Source of the DNA: Papio anubis
Taxonomy: Eukaryota; Chordata; Mammalia; Primates; Cercopithecidae
Length of the DNA: 64,000 nucleotides
NCBI RefSeq assembly: GCF_008728515.1
Contig: NC_044996.1
Span: forward strand, 130,852,923 to 130,916,922
Reading direction: 5' to 3'
Below are positions 23,846 through 36,611 of the stretch, piece by piece (the stretch's first letter is position 1; each line of letters starts with the position of its first letter). Position numbers and translations under genes: made by a program. The notes beneath the pieces were generated by a model. It had not been told where the DNA came from and made no database searches. It worked only from the letters and a program-made list of their open reading frames with translations.

Positions 23846-24344
23846 CTGCCCCCAACAGTTTTTAAGGAATTGTATGTTTGGACTGAAAACAACAAATATA
23901 AAATGAAAGGAGGTCTTTAGACTCCTAATCTTTTAAAGACAATAAATAGACTAAAAAGGTTACTCAGTTGCAAACAAGTGCCCCTTCTTATAGAAAAAGA
24001 AAGATGTTTCCAATAGCAGAATAAGAGTCCAGAGAGCAGACCCAAAGACTAGAGAGGACAGCCAAGGAATATATCCCCCAAACAAGGATCTTCCAACACG
24101 GACCTTTCTAGGTCTCAGAATTCCTATTAACCAGTGACTGCTATGTGCCTCTCATTCCCCCTATTTTTGAATGGAAGAGTCTATAACAGTTATCCTCTGT
24201 ATATCTCCATATTGTCTGTTGAGTAAGTGGAGCAGATACCTTGTCTCTTTAGTTCCCAGGTTTCCATATTTAACTGTATCCAAAATGCTTAACCTGAGAT
24301 GCTTCATTTGACTTACATGATGAGATCCTGAGTTTTGAGCTATA

Positions 24345-25450
24345 TTTACATTTTAAAATATATTTTAATGGACACATAATTGTACATGTTTATGAGGTAC
24401 AGTGTGGTATTTTGATACATGTGTACAATGTGTAATGATCGAATCAAGTTAATTAGTATATAAATCATCTCAAAACTTAATCACTTTGTTGTGTTGATAA
24501 TATTCAAAATCCTCTCTTCTAGCTCTTTGAAAAAAATACAATAAATTTTTGTTTACTATAGTGTTATAGAATACTAAAACTTGTTCTTCTTATGTAGCTG
24601 TACTTTTGTATCTGTTAATCAAACTCTCCCAATTCTTCACTCCTTTCTACCCTTCTCTTCCTCTAGTAACCACTATTCTGCCCTCTACCTCTATGAGATC
24701 TACTTTTTAGCTCCCAAAAATGAGTGAGAAATTTTAGTATTTCTCTTTTTCTGCCTGACTTATTTCCCTTAACATAATGTCCTCCAGACTCATCCATGTT
24801 GCTATGAATGACAGGATTTGATTTTTTAAGACTGAATAGTACTCCATTATGTATGAATACTACATTTTCTTTATCCATTTATCTGTTGATGGATATGTAT
24901 GTTGATTTTATGTCTTATCTTTTGTAAATAGTGCTGCAGTAAATGTGGGAGTGTCACTATCTCTTTAACATACTGTTTTCCTTTCCGTTGGATATAGACC
25001 CAGTATTGGGATTGCTGGATTATATGGTAGTTCTGTTTTTAGCTTTTTGAGCTATACTGTTTTCCATAATGGCTGTATTAATATACATTCCCACCAACAG
25101 TATATATGAGTTCCCTTTCTTCTGCATTTTTGCTAGCATTTGTTATTTTTTGTCTTTTTGATAATAGCCATTCTAACTGGGGTGAGATATCTCATTGTGA
25201 TTTTGATTTGCTTTTCTCTGATGACTAGTGATGTTGAGCATTCTTTCATATACCTATTGGTCATTTGTATGTCTTCTTTTGAGAAATGTCTATTCAGATA
25301 CTTTTTCCATTTTTAAATTGGATTATTTGGATTTTTTGCTGTTTAGTTGTTTGAACCCCTTGTATATTTTGATATTGATCCCTTATTGGATGAAGAGTTT
25401 GAAAGTATCTTCTCCTGTTCTTCAGGAGCGCTACATTTTAGTTCAATACC
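24345..25450 (-). repeat. Old L1 (L1M/early L1P) 3' end and ORF2 tail, antisense
   Basis: From ggacacataattgtacatg through ctccagactcatccatgttgc, gtgctgcagtaaatgtggg, ccattctaactggggtgag and tcttttgagaaatgtctattc, this is antisense L1 3' UTR and ORF2 C-terminus. It is much more diverged than the L1PA copies and carries many stops. Confidence 0.88.
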
Positions 25451-25659
25451 TGTAATCAATGTTTCACCCATTGAAGTCTTTTATAGGTAATTATTTCCCC
25501 TTACCCAGAAAAGAAAACACCAATAACAAAAAAGAAACAGCTTCCTGTTTTACTATTCCTGTAGGTGTGCATTTAATATTGGTGGTCTTGGAAAAGAGAG
25601 TGAGCATGTTTTGCATGTGGGAGGGATGTGAACTGTGAGGGAAGAGGGTGGACTGTGGC

Positions 25660-26245
25660 AAAATTTGTCAAAGATGGCCACAACAATATATCCCATTCAC
25701 ATGGTTTCTTCATTGTGACTTTGAAGCTCCTCCTACTGAGAGTTAGGGGTCTATGTCCCCTCCCTTTGAATCTGGACAGGCTTGTGTTTGTTTGTAAGTA
25801 ATAGAATGAAGTGAAGATGACACTGTATGACTTCCAATGTTAGTTCATAAAAGGCAGTGCAGCTCTGCCGTGTTCACTGGTGCACTTGGGCCTGGAGTCT
25901 TGGGACACCATATGAAAAATCCAACTACCCTGAGGCTGCCATGCTGTGAGGAAGTCAAGCCACATGGAAAGGCTATGTGTAGGCACTCTAAGGAGCAGTC
26001 TTAGTCTTAGAGTTTTCCTAGCCTAGGCACCAGACATGTGAACAAACAAGTCTACATACTAACTCCTAGCTGTCAAGTAACCATGTGTCTTTGAATCATC
26101 TGAGCTAATATGTCAGACATCATGTAGTAGAGACAAGTCATCCCTACTCTACCTTTTACAAATTCCTGAGCATAGTAAGATGGTTGTTTTGTGCCAATAA
26201 GTTTGAGGTGGTTTAGTCAGCACAGTGTAACTGGAATAGGCTACT
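25660..26245 (+). repeat. Ancient LTR, MaLR (MLT1-like), second copy
   Basis: It shares order with 22085-22625: gatggccacaacaatatatcc, ggtctatgtcccctcc, cttgtgtttg, aggctgccatgctgtgagg and, at the end, gttgttttgtgccaataag. From 26250 to 28240 nothing is recognised except T runs at 26926 and 27307. Confidence 0.6.
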
Positions 26246-28249
26246 TGAGTCATCATTGTGCCAAATATTACACTTTCAATAGCTAGTTATCTAAACCTAG
26301 AATTCCTGGCATAAAGTAAGATAAATATTACAAATATATGGGATTGGATGTGTTCCTGATTGACCACTGGTTGGCTTTTCAAATTTAAAAGTAGGACTAA
26401 AAATGCCAATCTAAGTACAGTGTTGGTGAAAACTGCCCTGTAAGCTATGCTAGGTAAACTGGCTAGTTTACCTAGCTCTCTGTGTAGTGAGCTGCCTGTA
26501 TCTTCTCTTAGTCACCTGAGATATGGCATCACTGCCTAAGGCTCCAATATCCACCCTACTGTAGGAATCATATCCCTGAAGAACTAGCAGCACCATAATG
26601 TAATGTCATATTGACAGAGAATGTAACTTCTGCTTGAAAAATAAACATCTTGACTTCATCTCAGTAATGATACATCAGCAGGAAACCAATGTCATACCTG
26701 ATGACTTTCTCAGGGGTACCATTTCAGAGAATCACATTTACTCATCACCCTATCTCTTTCTGTTATAAAACCAAACACAAGTGTGCTTCCTTTCAAAATA
26801 AGTATCTGAACCATATAAAAGCAATAAATCAGTGGATGATTTCTTTGAAATTGGATTCATAACTGAGTAGTCTAATGCATCCTCAAAAGATTCTTGATAA
26901 ATCCTTGTTTATTGACTGATGGATTTTTTTTTTTTACTTTACAGAAGGATCTTCCAGTTGCTAGTAAATCCAAGCTCACCTAATTCATGATGTACTCCAT
27001 ATAAAGTGATTCATACTTAACCTTTTCTATAATATATGCATTCCACAGAGTTGAATGTACTCATAACTATATACAACTCTATGACATAAACTTAGAAAGA
27101 TGGTTCTACAAATAACTATTAGAGCAGGCTTATACATAGGTAAGGATTGTGAATGAATACAATCAAAACCTGACCTGGTTAGAAAAGTGAGCCTGTGTCC
27201 TATAAGGTAGTTTAATTATTTCAATTTAAAATGATCAGTGAGAGGCAAAACTGTGTGTAGGAGTATATATAAGAATTAAGCCCAAGTAAAGGACTTGATA
27301 GCTACTTTTTTTTTTTTTTTACTTTCTTAAGTGAAGAAATTGGCAGAAGGATAAAAGAAGAGTGAAATGGCAGAAGTATCTCTTGGATGTGACTGACCCT
27401 GCTTCTCTCACCTTGATGTACTGAAAGCTTCTCTCTGTACCCAAGTCCTCCACTCGGAGGGTGCCCACAGTTACACTGACCTCATCTGTCAATCCATTCA
27501 ATTTATTGACCATCAGCAGTAATGTTGAATAAAGAAGCTGTTATTATAGGGCAGGCACTGGACTTGGCTCTGGAAGCACATAATTAACATCTACTTCTAA
27601 ACTTTGGACACCTCAGGTTTGTTGTTGCTTTTTTTTGAAGGGGGCATAAATAACGAAATAGAGTACAATAGGAGGCATATTTTTGAGATATGTACAAAGG
27701 TTTATTGGGGTTCAGTTTAGCCTGAAGTTTCCAGAGTTGGTGAAGGTATTGATGGTAACACTGCTGAGACATACAAGGTGATGTGCAAATCATCCATGAT
27801 TCTCCTATTCTGAAAAAGACTTTTTAGTTACCTGTTGGTTTTAGGTATTAATTTCCACTTTTCTTCTTATTATTTTCTTTAACATTGCTTCCCATTCATA
27901 TTAAAGGATAGGTGCCCAAGTGATAGCTGATTTCCACTATTATCTTTGCTCACCAGAGGGTGAGCTCCTGGGAAGCATGTCAAAATTAACTCTGTAGCCC
28001 TATTCTCTAGTACATTGCCTGATTCCTAATCATTACTCAATAATTGTGTTTGGAGTGATCCTCTTAATTCTAAGTAAGGACACAGAAAAGTTATGCTCCC
28101 TGGGGGAAGGGAGAGGACAGCAGTTGTCTCCTGGCAGATAACTCTCTCTTTACCAATTGTAGTCCTTTCTGCAGCCTCTGGCTCAATCTTTTCCTTCAAA
28201 GAACTTCCATCCTGTTCCACTCACTTTGAATAGCCTGGATATTGCAGAG

Positions 28250-28400
28250 GAACAGAGGAAATCACTGGGCTAGAATCTGAAAGGCTTTGGTTGAATTCAC
28301 ATCTTTACTATAACCTAGATGCGTGAGTTGGGACAGTCCCTCAATTTTTTTTTTTCTCTTCAAATTCCTCATCTTTAAAATGAAGAGATAGGACATTTGG
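28250..28400 (+). repeat. MIR (sense fragment)
   Basis: It reads ggctttggttgaattcacatc, then gagttgggacagtccctcaa, a T run, and caaattcctcatctttaaaatg. Confidence 0.6.
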
Positions 28401-28599
28401 CCATTTTCTGAATTTGTGGGTATGGGACTATAATGCTAGCTAGTATGTTGCCTTGAGACTAATCTCTAGCTGGTTGATATATTTAAGATTTTTCTTCCCA
28501 ACCAGGGAGTAGACACATGCAAATAAGGGTTTTATTGTCTTCTTTCTAACCCCTGCCCTGAGACCTTCTGACAGGGTCAGCTTTGTGAATGTGCATACT

Positions 28600-28760
28600 A
28601 TACAGTCACACAGTGCCCAGTGCTTAGAAGGGTCCTGTGCTTGTCTTAATGCTCTGCTATAGCCATTTTGACATTCATAATAATTTTAAAACAAGAGACC
28701 TACATTTTAATTTTGCACTGTGCTGCATAGATTATGGAGCTATCCCTGCCTTCTACTTTA
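28600..28760. repeat. Dispersed repeat of unnamed family, copy 1
   Basis: It reads tcttaatgctctgctatagcc, then cattttgacattcataataat and tttgcactgtgctgcatag. The same order occurs at 43755-43900, so this is an old interspersed element. I could not name the family. Confidence 0.5.
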
Positions 28761-28789
28761 GTGGAATAGATGCCATTGGGCCGTTGCTT

Positions 28790-29280
28790 CCATTTCAAGA
28801 CTTAATACTTTTCAATAGTTTCTCATCTCCTTAATGACCACTCCCAAGCTCCTTTGTGTGACATTCAAGGACCCCCATGTCTTGCCTTACACCTACTTCT
28901 CTCATAGGATTACATGACCTTTGACTATAAACTGCTTCCCTTTATATAGAATAATCCTCACCTCTTTTTACCTGGTAAACTCCTTCATGTCTTTTAAGAT
29001 TCTACTCTGCCATTATTCCATTCAGAATGCTTTTTCTTGACCCCTGAGACTGAGCCATGGATGGGTTCTTCCTTACCTCCTGTAGTACATGTCTCCGTAA
29101 TGGAACCTACTGCATCATGTTAAATTCAGCTATTTACATGTCTGCCTCTTTCATGTAACTTTCAAGTGCAGGGGCCCATTCTGGCATATTTTGATATCCC
29201 CAGTACCTAGAATAATACTTGACTGAATCTTCCTACATTGAATGTATATATGTATAAATAAAGGCGTAAATGAATGGTAA
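28790..29280 (+). repeat. L2 LINE (sense fragment)
   Basis: It contains caagctcctttgtgtgac, ccatgtcttgccttacacc, tttacctggtaaactcc, tcaagtgcaggggcccattc and ccagtacctagaataatac, following sense L2 order to the 3' end. From 29290 to 30290 the sequence is AT-rich with nothing recognised. Confidence 0.75.
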
Positions 29281-30289
29281 TATGAAAAAGTATTTTGTAA
29301 GTTGAAAAGTTATTTCCTTGCTTATTTATCATACGGCTTATTTTTGCATATTGGATTTATGTAAAATTAGGGCAAACCTAAGCTTAACAATGTCGCTCAA
29401 TAACTGAGATATTCTATTTTTGAGACACTGTCCATATTTTGGCCAAGTATTAAGCTCGCGAGCAGCCACATAGTGTGAAAAATAGATTCACCCTATTAAG
29501 AATCTTGTAAGAAAGTACATACTTCTTTACAAGGAAAATAAATGGAATAGACAAAAATTTTAGAATATAAAGACTTTTTTTATTTATGTATCTGTTTACA
29601 ATTCAAAATAATAAAGCTAGTTAAATGAAAATTCAATATGTATTAGATATATTCAAATATTTTACCAAATAAATTCGATCTTATCAGTTAATACCCATAG
29701 CAAAAGACTAAGGAGTATTTGTATAATGTTAGGGTATTTGAACTCATATTCTATTCATTTGGATTTAGCAAGGAAAGCAAATCCCTGTAAATCTATAGTA
29801 ATTACCAAACATCCATTTTTAAGTCTTAAAATTCTAATTAATGGAATATTCTCTTCATAAATCTCTTAAAACAAATTAATACCTGCACTGTGGTGCTGTG
29901 TACCATTTAGCTATCATTATACAAAATCACCTTCATTGCCTTGATCACACATGTTATTTTTACAAGCCTCTGCATTAAAAAATGCCAGTAGGGCCTCTTA
30001 TTCATGACAGATTTCACCCCCAGTAATGGGGAAAATGTATGGGCAGGGGAGAACAAACAGAACGTAGTTGTGATATGAGCAGAAATCTTGGAATTGATGT
30101 TGCCACAGCCTGTAAATGGCTGGGGTGGCGGCATAGGGAGTTGAGTTGGGCTATACAACTCCTAGTTACCACCAAAACCCATTCTTCATTTCTTCTCATA
30201 GTGGTGGATCTTTCTTTAGTTCCAGATTGCTTACCTGTAGGAATATTGACACTTGGGGCTAGATAATTATTTGTTCTTGGGAACTGAGC

Positions 30290-30437
30290 TTTGAATTTCA
30301 GGATGTTTAGCAGCATATATGGCCTTTACCCACTAGATGCCAGTAGCACCCCGCCCCTGAACTGTGACACCAAAAATGTCTCCAGACCTTGCCAAGTGTC
30401 TCCTGGATGAGTAGATCAATGCTACTTGAGAACCCTT
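30290..30437. mobile_element. MER20 (hAT), partial
   Basis: It contains aggatgtttagcagcatatat, ctagatgccagtagcacc, aaaaatgtctccagacc and cttgagaacccttg, in the reverse MER20 orientation. Confidence 0.75.
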
Positions 30438-30624
30438 GTTTTGGCTGGTCATAAATGTGTATGTGGAAAGTCTGAATTTTCTAGCCTCCCCTACACCTAT
30501 GTGGGGCTATGCAACATATCTAGTATCAGGAAATAGAATCAGCTCAAGCTTCAAACCAGAATCTAATAACTTCTTGCCATCTCCAACACTACATGCTGGT
30601 CTGAGCCACCCCTTGGTGGCTCAT

Positions 30625-30838
30625 CAGGATAATTCCCACCAGAATTATTGCAGTAGTCATCTACATGGTCTGCTGGCTTCTAGACCTGTCCTCCCAACAA
30701 TGTCTATTCTCAACATAGCAACTAAAGGGATCCTGTTAACTTTCCAGTGAAATCAGGTCATCTTTAGCTCTCTTCTCTTAAGTCCTTGTAACATACCCTT
30801 CACCTCTCAGACCTTAACTCCTGCTGTTCTCCCTCTAG
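30625..30838 (+). repeat. L2 LINE (sense fragment)
   Basis: It contains tgtctattctcaacatagc, gatcctgttaactttccag, aatcaggtcatctttagctc and tctctcagaccttaactcc, in sense L2 order. Confidence 0.65.
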
Positions 30839-30935
30839 CCCAGGGGTCAGCAAACATTTTCTGTAAAGGGCTAGATAGTAAACTTTTTAGGCTTTGTGAG
30901 CCATGCAAACTCTGAAGTCTATGTCTTTTCAATGT
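30839..30935. mobile_element. hAT-Charlie type element, partial
   Basis: It starts at the terminal sequence CCAGGGGTCAGCAAAC and continues tttctgtaaagggctagatag and taggctttgtgagcc, the opposite orientation to the copy at 2790. It fades out near 30935. From 30940 to 32205 there is little recognisable; a possible LTR-like piece (aactacatttcccagaattc) lies near 31605. Confidence 0.7.
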
Positions 30936-32209
30936 ATATTTTGAATTGAATTTTCTATAGTGAAATATGTATTTCACTCTTCTTTGGATCATACCTCACC
31001 TACAGCACCACATTTTAAATGGACTAGAAGTAATTGTTTAAAAATAATTGTTTGGCTTTCTGTTCAAAATCTATCAAGCAGAAATGTTTTCATTTAATGT
31101 CATCTGTAGCCTTAGAGAGTAGTTTAGAAATAGATAACATGGCTGTGATATTTCAATTCCTCATAAGAGAAGCAATGCCTTGAATATGGAAATTCTTTCC
31201 TAGCAGTTTGTCAATTCTGCTCTAGCTAGAGTGCTCAAAAGACACACAAAATTCTAAGAAGCATGAAGGTGAACGTCTTCCATCTGGAGTATGAGCTGTT
31301 TGATTATTAATATCATTTGCCATCTGTTCAGGGTGCAAAGTGAATGTTGAGACTGGAGGGGTCAGGTGATTAGAGGATGAACCCACTACTAAACTCAAAA
31401 CAATAATAATAGCATCAGTGACAAATCACATCAAGCATTTGCTTGTTTACTAACTTGGATGATCCTGACTGCCAAATTCTCCAGATCTTTATTGTGCTTC
31501 AACGTCTCTCTCTATATATATTCACACACTTGGTGTCAAAGTGGTTATATTATGGGATTATCTGTTGTTTATCTGGCACCACCACTCCTTAGGCATCTGC
31601 CTAAGGCTGGGAAGAACTACATTTCCCAGAATTCTCTTCTGGATTGGTTGCAGGTTAGGATTTTTCAGTAAGAGAAACTTGGAAGATCTGGAAGGTAGAA
31701 AGGAAGCAGAGGCTGTTACTTTTGGGAATCACTGGGGTCAGCAGAGGCTGCTTTGTTAGACACAGTGGCTAGACCTTTCTGTAGACTCCCACTTTATAAT
31801 CTTACTTTGGTGCCTAGACCTGGTGACTTCACAGACTTTTCGTGGTTTTCTACTCAGAACTTCATGTTAAGTCCCATCCTTTGACTATAACCTTTTTGAC
31901 CTTAATCTCCCCAGTTACTCCCCCACATTCATATAAAGCCTAATTTCTATATTAAACCCTTGATTTTGGTACTACTTTTAATGTCTTTGTCTTCATGACT
32001 ATATCCATATGGATACAGGTATACAGGTACTCCAGACTTTAAACTACAAAACACCATTTTAATGCAAGTAACGATAGTTTTTTTTTTTTTTTTTCAATTA
32101 AGAGTGATTATCTTAATATACCAAGCATTGGACAGAAACAAAGATAAAGAAGACAAAATCCTGCACTTGAAGTCAGTGTGTGGTTAGTGGAGGGGATCTA
32201 GAACATGCA

Positions 32210-32436
32210 GACCAGTGATTCTCAACTAGGGTCAATTTTACCCCCTAGGGGATATTTGGAAATGTCTGGAGGCATTTTTAGTTGTCACCACTGGGAGAAG
32301 GTGTTTTACTGGCATCTAGTGGATAGAGGCCAGGATACTGCTGAACATCCTGCGTATGCACAAGACAGCCCCCACCACAAAGCATGAATTATCTAGCCTC
32401 AAATCTCAACAGTGCTAAGGTTGGGAAACCCTGATA
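32210..32436. mobile_element. MER20 (hAT), near full length
   Basis: It begins ccagtgattctcaactaggg and ends ggttgggaaaccctg. Internal ggaaatgtctggaggcatt, ggcatctagtggatagagg and acagcccccaccacaaag match MER20 order throughout. Confidence 0.85.
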
Positions 32437-32769
32437 TAGACAAATGACTATAATATAATGAGATATCTGCTCTGGCAAAGGAACAGACCACCAAATACTA
32501 TGGAAAAGGTAATGTTATGCCAAGGCAATTGAAGGAAAGTTAGATGGCATTTTTTTTTTTTTTCCTATAATAACATGACAAAATGCACTACGTCTGCCAT
32601 TTGGTCATTAGTTGGTATCTTTTAACCATCTAGCATCTTAATTGCGGAAGATTTGTTACAAAGGACAGAAGCTCACTCATGGTAGCTTAAATAAATGGGA
32701 CTGTCTTTAAGGAATTACTATAAGAAAATTATTGTAAGAGAATCTCATAAGTTTCCAAGGATAGGGAAG

Positions 32770-33325
32770 CAATGGCCTATAAAGGTGAGAAGCCTGGGCT
32801 CTGGAGCCAAAACTCTGGTTTCAAATCTTGGCTCTGCCACTAACCATTGTGGGAACTGGGTAAGTCACTTACTACATACCTCAGTGTCTTTTGTAGTAAA
32901 ATAGAGATGTTATCTCCTTTCTTACAGGGTTTTTTGAGAGGATTCAGAGAAATAATGTACATTAAAAGCTTGGCCGGGCGCGGTGGCTCAAGCCTGTAAT
33001 CCCAGCACTTTGGGAGGCCGAGACGGGCGGATCACGAGGTCAGGAGATCGAGACCATCCTGGCTAACACAGTGAAACCCCGTCTCTACTAAAAATACAAA
33101 AAATTAGCCGGGCGTAGTGGCGGCGCCTGTAGTCCCAGCTACTCGGGAGGCTGAGGCAGGAGAATGGCGTAAACCCGGGAGGCGGAGCTTGCAGTGAGCC
33201 GAGATCGCGCCACTGCACTCCAGCCTGGGGGCGACAGAGCGAGACTCCGCCTCAAAAAAAAAAAAAAAAAAAAAAAGCTTACATGCCTGGTATATAGTGT
33301 ATGCTCAATAAATGTTAGCATGATG
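32770..33325 (+). repeat. MIR (sense), interrupted by a young Alu
   Basis: It reads gcctgggctctggagcc, cttggctctgccactaacc and gtaagtcacttactac, then after the inserted Alu it continues catgcctggtatatagtg and tgctcaataaatgttagc. The two halves rejoin in MIR order. Confidence 0.85.
32972..33276 (+). mobile_element. AluY, Old World monkey type (AluYR-like)
   Basis: Full-length, low-divergence Alu starting ggccgggcgcggtggctcaa with the diagnostic CTCAAGCCTG and CCGAGACGGG, and ending in a pure A tail. A short direct repeat aaaagctt (32964-32971 and 33273-33280) flanks it. From 33330 to 35130 no gene or clear repeat is seen. Confidence 0.95.
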
Positions 33326-35149
33326 GTATACACAGGGCTATCTAGCCTGGGAGCTCCAATGAGCAAGTCAGGAAGTGAGATTATTCTCAGTTTCTCAGGG
33401 CTCATACTCTCTCCTATTTCTGCTCTTCTCTTACCAGGTTCCCATAATCATGCATGTTCCAGTCAGGCCACACCAGCCTCAACTCTATGGGAAACTGTTC
33501 AACTCAAGTCCTCACTATCATGTAATTAGGGTATCAGAACCTCTGTTTGAATTCTTGAAAGAGAGAATCTCATCGATATCCCAATTTATAAACAGTTGTC
33601 CCTCGGTCACTGGATAGAAAAAGGGATAGGATTATGAGATACAAACAGGACAGATTGAGAATAAGGTTGGGGGCAAGGGAACCCTCCCAGGGTGGTGAAT
33701 GTTCCTGAAAGCGACAACACATGAGGAAGAACAGAAGGAAAAACAAAGGCTGGCCTTGAGAAGAGATAAGCCTGGCTGATATGACAAGTATTTTCAAAAG
33801 AGTGAAGGGCTCTTTTGAGTTCACTCATATTTGTATTAATGGCTCCAAGGAAACTAATCAAAGACTATTGGTTGATATTACAGGGAGACAGAATTCAACT
33901 CTATATGTGGATGATCTTTTAATAACTCTGTGACTGAACATGGAACATACCACCTTGGAAGGTAATGAACTCACCATTGCTAGAAATAGTCAAGTATTCA
34001 ACCATTTGTTGGAAATGTCGAATGGGTTAGGGGACTAGGTGAAAATTTATATATCTTCTATTTATGGAGTCTCTGTGTGTAAAAACTGCTAAGTTAAGAA
34101 GTCTAAGAGGATAAACCACATTGAAGGTACCAACCCAAGTTCAGGAAAGATGTATTTGATAAACTATGTCCTGCTATGGCCCTCCATAATCTCTCAGAAG
34201 TTTCTAGTTCAGTTTTGAGAAACCCTGTTCTAATATAATCAACCGTAACAACAGTTCAGTTCAGGTATATTTTCCTCTTTCAATTATCTTTGACTTACAT
34301 ATTTTATTTCATCATTTTAAGGGTTTTAATTAGGCAACAAGTCCCTTTGCTGCTGTTATAATTTTGAAGATGACTCTAATATAGAATATCTAAAATATAG
34401 AATATAGAATAAGAAAACTCCTAATATAGTAACATGTAACCTCACATTATGTAAAGAAATAGGCACTGAATGTATGTCCTTTTAGAGGCTGACACATGGT
34501 GTTCACAGAGGCCTGTCTTTATTATATTGTTTTGATAGCCTAGAGGCTTCAAGCAATGATATCAACCTTCCAGATAGCCACTACTTTCTTTCCCGTCTTC
34601 CCTGCTGCTGCTCAATTTCTGCTGGAAGTAGCTCAGAGGGATGAAAGTCAATGCTTTTTGGAGTGGAAGTTTGTTGAGTTGTTTGTTTCTGCAGGGGTCT
34701 CAGTAAACTCAAGAACTGAGAACTCAATCATTAGGATCAGATCTATATTTCGTCTGGCCCTCGATGTCTTCCTACCAACTTAGAAGACACAGGTTAGGTT
34801 CATGATGAAATCGCCCAGGTGTGACTTGGAGAAGTGTTAGGAGGTTTCTAGCAGAGGAGCAGTGAGGCATGTCCTGAGGAGAGAGACGTCTGTGGGCCAT
34901 CACGTCATTGCTTTCCACAGCTGGAGAACAAATGTGTTTCTCCAGGTGAAAAACTATAAACCTGCTTTCTCTGGCCAATCTTAGCTCCTGAATTTGAATG
35001 ATGTTGGTAAGCTAGCTCTTATTTAATGAATATGGACTGTAGGTTCTGTTTTAAAATTAGCAGTTACTGAAGCAGGTGAACACTGTAAACCATCAGGAGG
35101 CAATTTCCTATTGCTTCTCCCAAGGACATTCAAAGCAGCAGAGTAAGGA

Positions 35150-35186
35150 GGGGGTATAGCTCAGAGGTAGAGCATTGAACTGCAGA
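35150..35186 (+). pseudogene. tRNA-Cys 5' half, tailless retropseudogene
   Basis: GGGGGTATAGCTCAGAGGTA begins at 35150 and continues through the D arm, anticodon 5' stem and loop CTGCAGA (anticodon GCA), which is the 5' half of cytosolic tRNA-Cys. It stops at the end of the anticodon loop, or up to four bases later if shared bases are counted. There is no poly(A). A perfect 15-bp direct repeat, TCAAAGCAGCAGAGT, abuts it on the right (35187-35201) and lies five bases to its left (35130-35144). This is the layout of L1-mobilised, 3'-truncated tRNA copies. It lacks the T arm and acceptor 3' strand, so it is not a functional tRNA. Confidence 0.85.
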
Positions 35187-35666
35187 TCAAAGCAGCAGAG
35201 TGAACGAGAAACACAGTCTATACTCCATTATTCTGGCTTATGATTTAGCTTTGCAGATCATCTGTGCCCTAGCTCCCTTATGCTTTCCCTGCAACCATTT
35301 GTTTGTTCACTGACGCTTATAGCTTCTTATATGTAACTCTTGCCGAAAAAAAGAAAATGGAAAATTATCGATAAAATGAGAGTTTGTTTGGTGGAGTATC
35401 TGTAGTGCCTTTCCAAGAGTTCCCCTTTTCTCTGCTTCATTATTACGGTTACCAGATTTAATATTTCAGAGAGAAAACTTGTCTATAGGCCCAAAGGGAA
35501 GATTGATTGAAGTAAACACAGAAGACAGATTGGTCACTATGGGAAAATAATGCCAGTATCTGTTGATCTAATTGTTGACCAACTGAGTTTCTAGTTAAGA
35601 AAGTGTGCATCAAGGTATGTAACACAGTATTTGGCACATGATGGGGAGTCTGTAGCCTTTCCCCAC

Positions 35667-35820
35667 TTTTTTAAAAGACAAGGTTTTGCTCTGTTGTCCA
35701 GGCTGCAGGGCAGTGCCGTGATCATAGCTCACTGCAACCTTGAACTCCTGCCTACGTGATCGTCCCATCTCAGCCTCTCAAGTAGCTGGGATTACAGGTA
35801 TGCACCACTAAGCCCAGCTC
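35667..35820 (-). mobile_element. Alu left monomer (FLAM/AluJ-like)
   Basis: Antisense single arm: ttaaaagacaaggttttgctc to gggattacaggtatgcacc and ctaagcccagct. It contains only one monomer and is strongly diverged. Confidence 0.8.
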
Positions 35821-35949
35821 TCCCTTTCCTTTTCAAAGATATCAATACAATAGTTATAATCAGAGGCGAAAAGAAAAACCTGATATGGTTCTAAGAAGAT
35901 ATATTTTCATAGAAAATGGACTTAATTTTCTTGAGCTACATTCTCTCTC

Positions 35950-36230
35950 TTTTTGTGGAGACAGAGTTTCTCTCTTGTTGCCCAGGCTAGAGTGCAATGG
36001 TGTGATCTCAGCTCACGACAACCTCTGCCTCCTGGGTTCAAGTGATTCTCCTGCCTCAGCCTGGTAGCTGGGATTATATATGCACGCCACGCCATGCTAA
36101 TTTTGTATTTTTAGTAGAGATAGTTTCCCATATATAGGTCAGGCTGGTCTCAAATTCTGACCTTAGGTCATCCACCTACCTCGGCCTCCCAAAGTGCTGG
36201 GATTACAGGTGTGAGCCACTGTGCCTGGCC
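35950..36230 (-). mobile_element. Alu SINE (AluS-like)
   Basis: Antisense Alu from gagacagagtttctctcttg to ccactgtgcctggcc, with small deletions near 36061 and 36120. Confidence 0.93.
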
Positions 36231-36611
36231 TGATGTCTCTTTTTCCCCAGCTGTGTGCTGTATAATTGGGCAGATGTTGTGTCCAGCTGAGGATGACACA
36301 GCTTGAACTCTAAAGGCAAGTCACAGAGTGATGAGCCCACTGGGTCATGGGCATCATAATACTCAGGTGGCGTGTGAGTGTGGGCTGGTCAAACAAAAAC
36401 GAGGGCTTAGCAAGTTTTAGTGAGGTGCAGTATAGTTAGTGCAACATATATCTCCTGTCCCTGTCATCATGGCAACCAAATGACCCCTCCTACTGTGTCT
36501 GTGACTGCCTCTTGAGGGTATGTGAGAAGGTTTAAGCCTGAGATGGTCAGGTGAATTTGTTTACCTGGCCTGATCCACCCTGAGAGCACTGGCTTTCAAA
36601 ACTTTTTGCTG

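Noticed and set aside
31590..31760. LTR-like fragment with aactacatttcccagaattc
   Set aside because: The resemblance covers too short a stretch to support a named family or boundaries.
35150..35190. Functional tRNA-Cys gene
   Set aside because: Only the 5' half is present; the T arm, variable region and acceptor 3' strand are missing.
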